Source of the DNA: Gorsachius magnificus
Lineage: Eukaryota; Chordata; Aves; Pelecaniformes; Ardeidae
NCBI GenBank assembly: GCA_034008185.1
Contig: CM067095.1
Location: forward strand, 2,526,610 to 2,590,609
DNA: 64,000 bases
Direction: 5' to 3'
Shown here: positions 22,382 through 61,065 of the stretch, piece by piece
Numbering within the stretch: position 1 is the stretch's first letter
Layout of the letters: each line of letters begins with the position of its first letter
Made by a program: the position numbers and the translations under genes
Notes under the pieces: generated by a model
Databases searched by the model: none
What the model saw: the letters and a program-made list of their open reading frames with translations, nothing else
Told to the model about the DNA's origin: nothing

Positions 22382-23948
22382 CATTCATCAAACGCAAACA
22401 CCCCTGCCTTGTGTCAGGAGCTGCAAACTTGCCCAGCGATGGCCAGCTCTGGAGAAGAGCCGTGCCGGGGTGCGGTGCCATCAGGCAATGCCGAGCTGAA
22501 CCTCACGCCAGAGGATGCTGAGTTATCCTGGGAGCCGGAGCAAAGCTGCCCCAGGGATGAGCACAGGACTTTCCTGGAGCAGGATTATAGCCTGAGCTGG
22601 ACTAACCTCATTTAACACCCTCTTTTTTTTTCCCTAAATCACCGGGAGGTGTTTACAGCAGCGACAGCTCTTGCCATAAACCCAAAGCAAGGCTGTGACT
22701 TCCAAAGGAGCCAACATGAACCCAGGCGCTGGGCGAAGGTGAGAGGAGCTCCCATCCCAGCCGCCTCCAGACAAAACACACCTCAAGGCCGGAGTCATAT
22801 CCAACTTCTGTATTTAGTGGCTCTTTACAGAACTTGTTCCTTCCAAAATTGTTAAACAAGGTTCATTGATCTCATAGAAACTTTTGAAGTACAGTACATG
22901 AGCCTAACAAAAACGTGACCGGTATGTCCCGCTAGCTTTAATACAACAGGATTGCCGTGTTCGAGACTTTCCTAAGTGCTTCCTCGAATCCCGTTCCACT
23001 AAAGCTCCCACTAGCACACGACGGAGAAGAGCAGCCAACAGTTGCGCCTCGACCTTCTGCAGTGCAGTGGCAGGGAAAAGAGCGGCCGTGGGCAAGCTGG
23101 GGCTCGCTGGGGCAGGGTAGGCGGGCGAGGAGAGCCGTGCCTTCGCAGAGCCGCTTTTAGCATCGCTCGTCGACTACCACCCGAATATAAAAATACCTTC
23201 TATTCTGATAAAAATGTAGACAGTGGAAAATGAGTCAATGCATAGCCTCGGAGCCTGGCAGGGGAGCCCTCCCAACGGTGGTGGCCTTGGTGGATGATGG
23301 CTGATGCTGTGTGGGCAGGAGACAGGGCAGAGCAGCCCAGCACGGGCCACCCTGTGTTGTTTCAAGGCATTTCGTTAGCGCGGCGGCTGGCGGTGGTGGG
23401 GACGGGGAGGTGGCAGGGAGCCCGCTGGGATGGTGCCCCTGCGCCTTTGCACAGGGTCAGCCCTGGAAAGCCAAAGCTCAATGGTCTGAGCTTGCCCAAT
23501 TCAGGCAGGAGCCTGGCACAACACCCCAGGCTCCACTGGCAGCCACCGCCTGGGGACACGGCTGCGGTAAGGGTATGCTCTTCCTGCCCAGGTGCTCTCC
23601 CAAAAAAAAAAGTGCTTCAGCCGCAAGAGCTGGCTGTGATGCTGGGAGCAGCCCCGAGCAGGGTTTGGCCACCCGCAAGCGTACGGCTCCTGATTTTTGG
23701 GTGCTCATCCCCAAGCACTGGTGCCCCAGAGGCCAAAGCTCAGCGGCTTCATATCTTTGCCTTTCCCAAACGGACGACAGCAGAGCGCGGGGAACTGGGA
23801 TCCCATGGACGTCCATCCCCAGTGAGCCGGAGCCGTCCCCGAGCATCACACCCGGCTACCTCTTTCCCATCTCACTCCCAAAATCACGAGCACGGATTAC
23901 TGTCTGCTTTTGCATTATTCTTTTTTCTCTTCCTTTGGGAGCTAGCAG

Positions 23949-24017
23949 GGGCTGCGCTGTGCCGTATCGGGGCTGCGCCGTGGCGTATCAGGGCTATGCC
24001 GTGCCGTATCAGGGCTG
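23949..24017. repeat. 21-bp tandem repeat in CUX2 3'UTR
   Basis: Three consecutive 21-base units of the type GGGCTGCGCCGTGCCGTATCA with few differences. Confidence 0.75.
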
Positions 24018-24771
24018 CCACCGGTTGCCAGCTGGAGGAAGCACGAGGGACGGCATTCGGACCATGCTACATCTTGTTCCAGAAGGCTATTGCAGACATT
24101 TCTACAACATATACAACCGCACGGGACATTCTTGTGTTACAAAGGTTTCAAAAAACATAAACCACCAGAACTAAATACATACTCGATGGCGTCAAGGTTT
24201 TCGCTTTAGAGTCTTCAGGGACTATGGCGCAGTCTCTGGCTGGGGCAGAAGCGATGCAGTGTCTTACAGACAGAGGTGGAAACTGCTCGGCAAAAGTTTA
24301 TTAAATTTGGTCAGTCTCATAGTGCTTCTCGATGGCTTTGCTCAATAAGTCTTTTCTGTGGTTTTTTTTTTATTTTTTTGTTGTTTTTTTTTTTTAATCT
24401 CATCCAGTGGCAAACTACAAGACTTCAGTGTACATTTAATGACACGACTGCTACATCATCTTGATTTTATAGCTATCTTTAATATCAAAGCAGCTTAAGC
24501 TGTTAATAAATTCCAAAGTATCCTTTTATTAAAATATCTAAAAGAGGTCTATAAATATTTTTTGTTTTTGTTTTTCTTTTCTAAAATTGTTCCCAGTTTT
24601 TCACATTTAAAACAAAGCAGGGGGGTGGCTTCGTAGCAGGGGGCCCCCCCTTTTCCATGGGCGCTCCCCTCCATTGCGCCGGCTGCCTGTCGCCTCTTGG
24701 TGTGCCATTTAACAAAATAAATATATATATGGAGGTGTGTTTTATTTTAGGGCGGGGGGGTGGGGGGGCGC

Positions 24772-49856
<25,085 letters not shown>

Positions 49857-52635
49857 CTGGAACAAAACAAAAACAAAAAGGGGGGGGGGGGGAAGGAAAA
49901 AGGGAGGGGAAAAAAATAAAATAAAATAAAGGTGGTTTAGGAGCATTGGGTTTTAAGATTGCAGGAATATAATTCCCCCGGACTGATTTTGCTCTGCGTC
50001 GCGCAGCCACGGCGCGTTGGCAATATCGACAAGGAGGTTTATATGAATAATTGAAGAAATTCTGTATTCCCCACAAAAGAAAAGGCAAGCCGAGAGGGTT
50101 GTTGAGATAATCAGGAGCTCGCTAATCAATATTCTCAGCCCCAGCCTCCTCCTCACTTCTCCAAAAGGAGCAGTGCCATAAGCTCATCAGTAACTGTAAA
50201 AAAAACATCGCACTCCGAGTGTCAAAATAGTCAAGCACAGCATATTGTATTGCCAGATTTCCCTCCCGGTCCACCCCGGTGCCAGATTACATCCATCAGC
50301 AGGGAGGGAAGCCATCCAACGATGACTTACTTACGCTTAAGTGTTCATAAATAAGGTTTTTAAGATAGAGATGGCTTTTTAATTTGGGTGGAATGGGGGA
50401 GGGGGGGGGGAAATAATAAAAAAAAATAATAATGATGGGGTTGATGGGATGCGAAAGCGACCTCTCAGGTGCTCCCCGGTAAATCCGGCCGCCCGGCTGT
50501 GCCAGTGCACGTCCTGGTCCCTATCCGACTTGTAGCACGGTGAAAACAGCCAGAGAAAATTTATGCTGGCACCATAAACCGTGGCAAAGCCTTTGTCTGA
50601 TGGGGAGATATGGCGAGAGACTGTAGCCCCACCATGAAAACCTCATTAGGGAGACTCTAATTACTGCCCTGCAGTCGGCGGGAAGAGACAGAAACCATAA
50701 AACCTGAGCGGGGGGTGGGGTGGGGTGGGGGGTATTAATTGCTTTTTGATAAATTGGGGGTTGAGGTGCTGGTGGCGAAGGTCTGGAGGTGCCTGTGTGG
50801 GGCTCGGCTGCGCCCCGAGCTCCGGCCACCGGCGATGCACATCCCATCCCCGACTCGCCCGCCCCGAGAATCTCCGCCTGACTCCCAAAACAGGCACTTT
50901 TGGGGCAAATCGGGTTTGCAATGGAAGAGGCCACCACTGCTGGGATCAGCAGCCGGTCCCGGCGGCAGGACCTGCGGTCTGCTCCATCCTTACGTCCCAC
51001 CAAAACCTCAGGACCGTGACCACCACGCTTGGCACGGAGCCAGCCTTGCCCCCCGGCACGACTGCCCAAACCACGGGGGACTGAAGCCCTTCCTCTCCTT
51101 CCCAATGGCATCACCAAAAAGCCACCCAGCTGTGCCATGGTGGGACAGGAGGAGAGATGGTGCAGGGTGGCTACCACCATCCCCTGCTAGATGGCCAACG
51201 GGGCAGGCGGGGTGACCCTGGCCATCAATCACCCCCTCCGCCTCATGTAAATCCGCAACGCTAAAGATGTATAGAGCCAATTACCAGGGGTCACTGCTGG
51301 GTGTAAAATTCAGACAACGAAGCTCCCGGTCTCCAATGAATTTGTGTGAGATTGCAAGCTTACTGCCTTTTATTGGACAATATAAATATTTCACTGTTAT
51401 ATAAAAAAATATTGGCGAGAAAGCAGATAAACCCAAATCCTGAGTGTATACAGAGAAGCAGGGAGTGAAAAACGGCCGTCAGCATCTTTTTAACGGCTTT
51501 TGGTGCAGTACGGGAACCCAGGTTGTGAAGGGGGTTTGAGGCAACGAGACCAGGGGGACCACGGGGACCCCCATCCTGGACCCACCAGGGCCACGCTGGG
51601 AATGGGGATGGCGGCATGGGCCAACGGGTTGCCTCTTGATCCGGCTGCGATGGAGAGCAACACGTGGGATGCAGAAGCAGACGTGGAAACCTTGGAGGCT
51701 CAGCATCATTCCCAAAAAGCTGGTGCTGCCCCCAAGGCTGAGCCTGTGCCCACCACAGAGGATGCCCAGGAGGGTCGGGTCGGGAATCGTCTCGCTGTAC
51801 GGATTGATCCCAAATGCATTTTCCTAGCAGTTTTCTCCACCTTGCCCTTCTGGGATTGTATCTGTCCTCATCCGCAGACCCCCACGCCAGCACAGGGCAT
51901 CATTATTTCATATATCAACCCTTCCCCGTGACAATAAAAGTGGGAGAAAAGAAAAAAAAAAAAAGCCTGTAGGAATCGATACCTCTTTCTCTCTCTCTCT
52001 ACCTATATTTTATTAAAAACTTTAGCATCAATATTAATGTTTAAATCCTCACCAAGCTGAGTTTAATTACCTGTAAACTGCATCCACAGCTACTTGGACT
52101 TTGCTCCTCGCTGCAGTAAATACAGCTGAGCAGGAGCAGTGCCAACATCCCCGAGCATCTCCTCCCCATCCCCGCAGGAGGGGCCACATCCAGCCCCCGG
52201 CCCTCAGCAGCATCGCTGGCCATGCGGGGAGGGGAGGGCGGGCAATGGAGATGGAGCCACGGTGTGACCTGGCCAGGGACGGAGCTGAAAGGAGAAGGGG
52301 GAAATGAAAGAAAGGGAAAATTGGGATCCTGGGAAGAAAATGACATGTAAATATAAAATATCTGGGGCTCTTGCTGCCAAAAGGAATCTGATTTCAGCCA
52401 TAACGTGAATCATAACATTCAGGATGGGGCGAGGGAGAAGGGTTTGAATTCAGTCCATTAGTGGCTGAGGACAATGAATAACTTGCAGGCAGCAGGAACC
52501 GCTCCAGAGCCACCAGCGAGGTCTCGGATGGCTGGCACGATGGGCCGGGAGCTGGCAGGGAAACCAACCGGGGCTGGGACCAGACCTCGCTTAACCCACC
52601 CAGCAGCCGCCTCCTCCCTTTTCCCACTGTGCCAG

Positions 52636-52890
52636 GAATCATAGAACCATGGAATCGTCTAGGTTGGAAAAGGCCTTTAAGATCATCAAGTCCAACCATT
52701 AACCTAACCCTGCCATCCCACCACTAAACCCTGGCCCTAAGCACCTCATCTATCCTGCTTTTAAGTCCCTCCAGGGATGGGGACTCGACCACCTCCCTGG
52801 GCAGCCCATTCCAGAGCCTGACAGCCCTTTCGGTGAAGAAATTTTTCATAATGTCCAACCTAAACCTGCCCTGGCACAACTTCAGACCAA
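52636..52890 (-). mobile_element. CR1 LINE 3' fragment with end of ORF2
   Basis: On the minus strand the last codons of the CR1 reverse-transcriptase ORF are still readable ([40 protein letters not shown]), followed by the CR1 3' end and an ATTCTATG-type terminus at 52636-52650. The 5' part of the element is missing. Confidence 0.9.
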
Positions 52891-52970
52891 CAGAATCATA
52901 GAATCGTCTAGGTTGGAAAAGACCTTTAAGGTCATCAAGTCCAACCATTAACCCAACCCTGCCATCCTAA
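52891..52970 (-). mobile_element. second, shorter CR1 3'-end fragment
   Basis: Abuts the previous CR1 head to tail: AGAATCATAGAATCGTCTAG starts again at 52892 and continues to CCCTGCCATCCTAAG. Only about 80 bases of the 3' end remain. Confidence 0.85.
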
Positions 52971-53629
52971 GGAAGGAGAAATACAAGTTTGTCGTGCTTC
53001 CCCAGCCGCTCCGGCCGTGCCGCGCTTGCGCACGCGTGGCCGCATCCTTTATCCGCCAGCACCGGCAAGCGGGCACGGTGGCCAGGAGGGAGCAGGGATC
53101 AGCCCCACTGTTGCCACCGGTCACCCCAGAGACACCGATGGCCCACAGTCCCACAGCGCAGATGCTGAGCCGCGAGGTCTCGGCATCTAAAATGGAATCG
53201 GGCTTTACAGCGTGTTATCAAAAGAGCCGTAATGGGATCTCGCAGAGGGCAGAGATTTGAGCCACACATCAGATTTCCATTCCCAGGGAGACAGGAAAAG
53301 GCTGTGGTTTTTTAAAAAAAAAAACAAACCAACATATATCAAGGGATGCTGTCTAATGTATTGTATTGGTGGCTGCTTGCGGGCAGCTCCACCGCCCCGG
53401 TGTTTTGCCATCCCGAAGGCCAAAGAGGGGCTGATGGAGGGGGCCAGCCTGGTTCTGCCCCCCATATCCCCGTAACCCGCCCGGCAACCCCCCTGCCACA
53501 CCTCTCCCGCATCCCGCAGCCTCGGCTCCTGCCGGCCAGCGTCGTTAAGGTCTCTTCCTTATGACATCCATTCCAGCAGCCTCCCAAGGCCAGGGCTGGG
53601 ACGGCGCCGGTAGCGTTCCAGGGCTACAC

Positions 53630-53960
53630 TTCCAGAATAATATTCATTACCATATTCATTCAGTGTTTATCTCGCAGATGTACGGATCCGTTACAATGGA
53701 GAAAAAAAAAGAGAACTCAGAATTTGTTCTCAAAAGATATTCAAATTAGTTAATCAAGAGTCCTTTTATTACGTGTCTCATGTACCAGCAGCAACTATCC
53801 ATCGAGATAAATGATCAGCTGCTAATAACTGATTACATTGCAGCAAGTGTTTTCTTATCCCTATTACCACCATGTTTAAAGACATTTTATAAATTTCTAA
53901 TTATTGTAAATTGTTTCTCCTTTTGAAAACATCTTCCCATAGTCATCAGCTGTCAATTTG
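53630..53960. promoter_or_regulatory. candidate conserved intronic enhancer
   Basis: Repeat-free AT-rich island with TTAGTTAATCAAG, ATTACATTGC and TCTAATTATTG words in an otherwise GC-rich neighbourhood. Inference from composition and motif content only. Confidence 0.35.
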
Positions 53961-54055
53961 CCCTGAAAATCTCTCTCTGAAATGAGCAAGATGCTTGGGA
54001 AGGAGAGGAAAAAACCTTCCTGGCTCCTGGCTGGTGGGATGCAGCCCGGTCACCT

Positions 54056-54157
54056 CCATCCCGGGCCGGTGGGGGACCGGGATGCTCCTCCATCCCGGGC
54101 CAGTGGGGGACCGGGATGCTCCTCCATCCCGGGCCAGTGGGGGACCGGGATGCTCCT
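54056..54157. repeat. 34-bp tandem repeat, three copies
   Basis: Units begin CCATCCCGGGCC at 54056, 54090 and 54124 and end GGGATGCTCCT; almost identical, hence recent. Confidence 0.9.
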
Positions 54158-55047
54158 CCCAGCCCTTTTATAAGTGGACTGGACATGAAAGAAAAATAAA
54201 ATCATCCGATGCCGAGGTGCTGCATGATAGAACAGGCCATCTCTCCAGCTGGATTTTCTCTCTGGTGAACCACGAAGAAATAAATAAGCCAGCAGTATAT
54301 AACACAGCTCCTGACAAGCGCAAGGCACCCGCTCCTACAGACACTGGCATCCGAGGGCAGATCTGGGGAGAGCCCTAAATAAGATCCCGCTTGCTTTTTG
54401 TGTATTTTACAGATGAAAGCTGAAATAGTTGAGAAGGTTCAAAGCCAACCAGGACTTTAAAATCCAGCAGCCGGCCTTGAGCCGCCGCTCCAGCTGATTT
54501 CTGGGCTCCATTCATTATTGCAATCAATCAGCTTAAAAAAAAAAAAACCAAACACAACACCCAACCGCAAAAACAACAACAAACCACCCTCTAAGCTCTC
54601 GCAGACACTTTAATGGCAAAGGTATCTCCTTCCATCTGCCCCTGCTGTGACCGCGGGGCTGGAGCAGCAACGCATGCGCCGTGGGCCAGGCTGCAGCTGG
54701 GAGGGTCTGTCCCACGCCGGGGACCATGACAGCACGGGCAGAGCACCCACGTGCTCCTGGATGGGACCCAAAACCCAAGTGGGGGGCAACAAGCACCCCC
54801 AGCACGGTGCCAGTCTGTCACTGGTGGTGACCGGTGCCACCACCTTGGCTGATGGTGGCTCCGCTAGTGCTGTTTGCTGCCGGGGGCTGGGGACAGCCAG
54901 GGCAGGAGCACATCATGGCCGTGCCCCACGGCGTAGCTGGACCCTGGAGATATTTGCTGGGGTTTGGCTGAGTGCCTCCAAGCACCAGCTCCGTGATGGA
55001 GCCGATGCTAAAGCTGCTGTTGGCAGCTGTACCGCAGAGGCACAGCA

Positions 55048-55086
55048 GAGGAGGAGGAGGAGGAGGAGGAGGAGGAGGAGGAGGAA
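55048..55086. repeat. (GGA)n microsatellite
   Basis: About 12 GGA triplets, with GAAGG at the right end. Confidence 0.9.
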
Positions 55087-56129
55087 GGCTGCCTGGGATA
55101 ACCTCCCTGCAGAGGACCAGGGTGTCTGGCCAAGCACGTTTGCTGGGCAGGGCAGGGCCCGTGCCTGCCAGGAAAGGGAGGAGCAGCCGGCGGGATGCAG
55201 AGCCTGGCGCGGAGCAGCCGAGGTCCTTCCTGGCTCCAAGGGGGCTCAGACCAGGGGAGGAGACGCCGCAGGCACCAGCCATGCCATTATACGCTTTATT
55301 GATGCTGTTCTGAAGAAAGCTAATCAATATATTAGATTTCCCAAAGAAAGAAAACACCAGCTGCCAGCAGCACATAACTCCTCCGCCGCGGTGCATTTTT
55401 CCATCAAGCCCTGGAGCCGCACGTGTCTGCGCAAGATGAGGTCACGTTCAAGAGGAGACCTCCTGCTCCCCCGGCGGCCAGGTCAGGGCCAGGGCCATGG
55501 CCACCACTTTGCCACACAGCAAAGCCCACATCTCCCTGCTTGTGTTGAAATAAAGCTGTGAAATTCCCCCAATACCTTGTACCAGCATCACCATAGGGTG
55601 CAGAGAGGCAGCCCAGCACCCAGCTGGACAAACCCAGTGGGGTCCAACCAGGCTCCCAAGGGACCACTCCCCCCAATCCTGATGCCTTTGCCTCCCTACA
55701 TGGACCCGCGGTCCCCTCCATGGATTTGGGCTTCAAGGAGGGTTCCCAAAGAGCTTTCCCCATTGGGAAAAGCCATCTCAGAAACTGCCCTTTGCCAGCC
55801 GCATTCCCCCGGCAGAGTCATTCCCGCAGCACCGACCGATCCCAAACGTGGCCGCTCAGCCACGTGCTGGCACCAGAGAGAAACTGGAAAGCACCAAACC
55901 AATGGATGCACTTGGCAATAGAGGGATCCCGGCACAGGGAACCCCGGTACCCCATGCTCCAAACCAAACCATGCTCCCCGCTGCCCCGCCGCTGCTCCAG
56001 GGTATTCATTCCTTACACCATTAAAGCCGATGCCATGGCAGCTCCAAAAGCCATTTCAAAAGGACAGGATAAATCCACATTGGCCCTAACGCCCAGCCCT
56101 GGCAGGGAAGCAGGCTGACGTCACGGGGA

Positions 56130-57420
56130 ATTGATTAGTGTTTTAATAGAATTAGATCATTGGGAAGGTTGCAGACCTGTTTGAGAAACCCAAATGTTAT
56201 GCAGATTCGCATTCAAAACGCTAAACCAGGGCGCATTTAACCAAGGCAGAGTAAATGTCCCACATTTCCCCAGGATTATCTGAACCATATCAGATATAAT
56301 CCAATGATCTGTAAAGTGATTATCCCCAACTGAATATGAGAGATCTCTTCTGGTAATGCAATATTTCATCCAGCTGCAGACATTAGGAGGAGGCAAACAA
56401 AGGAGGAGATTTAATAAGTGGAAATAAAACTATAGGCAGAGATAGTTTTAAATTTTTTTTTTTTTTGTATCGCATCTAATTGCAATCAACAACAGACATC
56501 TGACACAGTGACAGCATCAGCAAAATTGCTGCTGAGAGCACAGAATCTTTGTCTAAAAATAATCAGACATTCAGCGCGCCACTGTTTGTTATAATGGTAA
56601 TCGATGCTGGAGGCTTTGAATTCCATCAATTTATAGATCTGCTCTGTTCTGCCTGGTGATTGTGTTCTGCACACATCCACTCCCGCTCGGCGCAGGCAGC
56701 GCCAGGGCACTGTGTGATTAAGATAAGCTCAGATTCCTTTCATACATTCCTTATCAGCTCTAATTCTCCACCAGGCAGAGATGTTCACAGCAGTTAAAGA
56801 TTAGTTCAGCTTCTCAGACGCCAAATTTGAGGGTATTGATCAATAAATCAAATCACGGCAATCAATTGCCCGATCCGAAGAGTCTAGCCGATGCATTATT
56901 ACTGGCGCCTTCGAAGCCGAGGCTTTTTCATGGGTTTCATCAAAACGCGGCTTCCCTGGCTCCCCGCCAGCTCCCAGGCTGCCTAATAGACTCCGCAGCA
57001 GAGGAGCTCCAGCCCAGCAGAAGAGCAATAAATTTCTCATCAAACAGCCGATAGAGAAACAAGATGAACATCTGTTTTGCTGCAATGAAACTCCTGTGTT
57101 CTTCAGAAGCTGCAAACCAGGTCTGACAGACCACCCCAAAGGCAGCTTTGCCTTCAACAAAGCAGCAAAGCAGAATATTTGCCGGTTATTTCAATCAGGT
57201 AATTTAAGAAGACTTTGCATTCTCCTCTCCGCAGCTGCCGGAGCTTTACAGACAGGATTCCTGCTCAGTCGATAATAAAAGCCATCCTGGGACCCTGTAC
57301 TATGAAGGCAATTTTATGATACCCATTATGTGGCAATGTAACTTCATTAAAAGCTGTTTATTCCCTCTAAGCATTTTAAGCACTTTCCCTCACCCATAAA
57401 GAAGAGCCTCTCGGTGCACT
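56130..57420. promoter_or_regulatory. long AT-rich repeat-free block in CUX2 intron 1
   Basis: 1.3 kb without mobile-element signature or simple repeat, rich in ATCA/ATTA words, with balanced low G+C. It may hold several enhancers. No open frame with recognisable product on either strand. Confidence 0.35.
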
Positions 57421-57950
57421 GCAAAGGTTATTTGTGCCGGGAGCCGCTTTCGGGTATTTCTTGCCGGGGATGAGGGTTGTGCTGGCAGCGGGATCCCCGG
57501 CAAAGGGGCTTCTCCTCCTGGCCAGCAGCTGCCAAGAGGCAGCTGTATATTATTTTTATGACACACTCAAGATGAGCGATGTTTACCGGAGCTCAGTTTA
57601 GATGGCATTTGTTATGCCAGCTTCTTTCATAAATTAATACGGACAAGCGCCCCGAAAATTCGCCTCCACTGTGAAGATGGGGCGGCTCCTCTGCACGCTC
57701 ATTTGCTCTTCCATTTAGGACAATTTGGGCTGAGAGCTTCATTTTCCAACCTGGCATTATAATTCAGCATCCGGAGATGGAGCCGCAGCCATGGCAAAGC
57801 AGGAGCCAGACCCCATCCTGCAGCCAACTGCATCCCTGCGGCATGTAAGAGTCACCTTGCTCCAAAGCAGGGACAAAATTAAATCCTTAAAAACAACCAA
57901 CCAACCCCTAAATCTCAAATTTAATGCTCCTTATTCTCGCTGATAACTTA

Positions 57951-58167
57951 GAATCATAGAATCATAGAATCACTTTGGTTGGAAAAGCCCTTTAAGATCA
58001 TCGAGTCCAACCGTTAACCTAACCCTGCCATCCCACCACTAAACCCTGGCCCTCAGCACCTCATCTATCCTGCTTTTAAATCCCTCCAGGGATGAGGACT
58101 CAACCACCTCCCTGGGCAGCCCCTTCCAGAGCCTGACAACCCTTTCGGTGAAGAAGTTTTTCCTACT
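57951..58167 (-). mobile_element. CR1 LINE 3'-end fragment
   Basis: Starts GAATCATAGAATCATAGAAT (two terminal repeat units) and continues with GGTTGGAAAAGCCCTTTAAG, TAAACCCTGGCCCTCAGCAC and TTTCGGTGAAGAAGTTTTTC. Minus orientation, 5' truncated. Confidence 0.92.
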
Positions 58168-59129
58168 TCCCACATTAATTAAAAAAAACCCTGACCCACT
58201 AGTTCAGTCCCATCCCGGTGCTCAGCCAAGTATTAATTTAACAAGTTCCTTCTTCGTAAGCACGGCCGATGGGCCAGGGTGGGTTGGGGACATTTCTCCC
58301 ACACAAAGTTGCTGGCACGGGTCACGCTGCTGGCAAATCCTGGATGGGGCTGAAGAGTTACCCGCCGGCAGGGACGACGTTTGCCTCCGTACGGGATGCA
58401 GTAGCCCCCTCGTTTCTCCAGGCTGACAGCGCGGGGCAGGTCTTTATTTCCACACCGACCTGGTCGTCCTAACGTAGCTGTTGGTGCTCCGCTGATATTC
58501 AAGAGGAGGTGAAACCACCCAGCAGCCACTTCACCACCTAACGATGCGTCCTCAATTAGCCAGTGGCCTGGGAGAAATCATCCATGAAGCAGGGCAAGCC
58601 GGCCCATGTTTGTAAATTCTACTTAAAATAACATGAATTAAAGAAGAGAAAAGGTGGGGAATGAGAGAGAGATACATGATGGCTTGCAGAAAGGGGCGGA
58701 ATCCTCAATTTTTTGCTCCTGGCAAATTTTCTCCTCCCACTGCTGAGGTTTTTCCCACTGCACAGAGGCTGGGATGTCTTTAGGGAACGGACCTAAAGAT
58801 CCTTTCACCGCTGGACTGCCCCACATTGCTCTTGCACCCTCCCCAAAAAACACCTCCAGGAACGCGCTCGAAGGACTCAGCTACATCTTTAGCAATCAAT
58901 AATCCGGACAACCATGGGAATGAATATCCACATTTCAAGGAAAAGCAGATTCCCTCCTCATTACCTTCCAAAAACCTGCACCTTTCGCCGAATAAACGGG
59001 CAGAGACTCGCAGGGTTTGCAGGAAGAAAGCGGAGTACGGCGCGCTCCCGCACGCATCGCCGAGCGCCGAACTCGACGGCAACAGTTCGATATTCTCCCA
59101 TAAACACATGCACAAACATAGACAAAATA

Positions 59130-59860
59130 CTGTTAATGGCTCGGCATTGCTTTAAACAGAGTCGCCAAGGAAAAAATAGAATTACTAGAATACATTTTAA
59201 TTGATTTACAACAGCACTTAGTAACAGTGATAAAAGAAAAATTTGTTTTATTGGACCTCCTGCTAATTAGCTCGACCGACTCCGGGTTAGAAAAGCGTAT
59301 CCTTTGCAACCCGGCACAACCCTGACCAGCACTCGACATGAAACAGCTTTTATGCACGGAAAATCCTTTCGAATAATCAGAGAAAAACCGCTGCCAAATG
59401 GTTACTGCCAAGAGACAGCAGAGGAAAGGGCTGCTCCGAGGATGGAGCCACCGAATGGGATAAGGCAGCCTCTGGGGCGGGTTCGAGCATCCCCTTCCCA
59501 TCCATAAACACGCCTTTATTGCGAGTTTGATAAATCCTTCCCTTAACGACTTTTAAGGGCAACGGATAAAGTCGAAAGAAGAGCGCGAGCAACCGGCAAA
59601 TGTTTAATATTCAATAAATGTGTCAATTTTACATACAGAGGCAAATGGGGCTTTATTGAAGAATTGGTAAACTTCCTCGGAGGAAAGTAAGTGCGTTTTA
59701 GCCTTCAAGGGGTCCCCAATGAATAGAAATGGAATGTGATTTGTGATAAAACTCAGCTGCTCTATAAAAGACGTTAAATAAATGTTGCTGTTTCACTAGG
59801 GATATACGGAATTGATTGCATTATAGACTGATTCGAAGATGCACGCTCCCCGCAAGCTAT
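59130..59860. promoter_or_regulatory. AT-rich repeat-poor island in CUX2 intron 1
   Basis: Contains TTAATTGATTTAC, GCTAATTAGC and several TTTAATATTCAATAAA-like words. No coding sign. Candidate conserved non-coding element by composition. Confidence 0.3.
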
Positions 59861-60658
59861 CTGCTCGTTCCTGCGCGCTGTGCAGCCCCTTCCCATCGCC
59901 TCTATGGTGGCCTCTTAAAAGCTGCGCAGAATTTTCCAGAAATGCTTTAAAACCACCCTTCTCCATGGTTTTGCCCGCAATGGGCATCCCGAGCATCAGC
60001 CACAGGGCCGGATCCGCCCCAGCCTCGGGGAAAGGTTGGACTCTCCGGCGCAGGGCGAGGGCCACCACGGATCCGCCCCGGGCAGCTCGATTCCTCCCAA
60101 AACACAACATTCCCCTTTTATTTGTGTTGACATGGTTGATAGTGCAGAATCCAGAATTACCATTAAATGCAAAAACAACAGGGGACGAGAAGCGCTTCAA
60201 AACATTTTCCCCACCAAGACCAAGCCAAGTCCTCGTCCTCCGACCAAGCATCCTCCGCCAGTGCCGCAGGACCCGACCCATCGGAGCGACGAGCGACAGC
60301 CGGGAAGGGCAAGGCAAACAAACCAATCTCCAACAGACAAATGAGAGGCCAACAGTACCACCGCAGCGAGCGCAAACTGTGATATAATTGCACTGCTGCT
60401 ACATCATCTTTAATCAATAACATCCAGGGCTGCCACCACGCGCACAGCCCAAATCCCAGCCTCCGCCAAGAAACAGCATGTTGTTAAAAAGCCCAATCGC
60501 TTTTTCCCCGCTAATAGGTGGCTCGTTCCCTCAACCCTGCTGATTTTTTAAATAAACCTAAATTCCAATAATTGTTTAATGTTTATTTTTATTTAGCTCT
60601 GGTTCACCTACCCTGGCTCTCCATGTCAGAAATTGATATTTTGCTCCGGTGGCTGGGG

Positions 60659-60682
60659 AAAAAAAAAAAAAAAAAAAAAAAA
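60659..60682. repeat. poly-A tract
   Basis: About 24 consecutive A on the plus strand; no adjoining element was recognised, so it is not assigned to a retrotransposed copy. Confidence 0.9.
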
Positions 60683-61065
60683 ATTAGGAAACTCTTGGTT
60701 ATGTCTCGTCATAGTCAGACCATGACATAACTGCAGCTTGGGCTGGCCTCCAGCCCACTGGAGGAACGACTCTAAAATCCCCCTAAATTCAGATTTGCTC
60801 CAGTTTTCCAGGGACCAGCTCGCCGCAGGACCCTTGGGAAGCGCTCCCGGCACACAGGGGCTTTCCCACAAGTATTTTTTTTCCCCCTGCCCCACGAAAG
60901 CCTGGGTTTAAGACCAAAAGAGATGCTCTTGCTTTCCGGGTGGATTCATCCCTTTAAAACCCACTGGCGCTGCACGTGACTGCCGCTACCTTCCCGTCTC
61001 CCCCCGAGCAGGGTTGAAGGTGGTTCTGGAAAAGTACAGGAAAGCTACAACCAATTCTTTTAGGA

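Larger units (their letters stand above)
22370..24771 (-). other. CUX2: CUX2 3'UTR (inferred extent)
   Basis: Downstream of the CUX2 stop on the minus strand. Several AATAAA signals occur on that strand: 24746 (26 bases after the stop), 24530, 24373, 24302 and the distal one at 22381. The stretch is AT-rich and low in repeats at 22790-23230 and 24090-24620, as expected of a conserved UTR. Which signal is used cannot be decided from sequence. A 21-bp triplication lies at 23949-24017. Confidence 0.5.
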
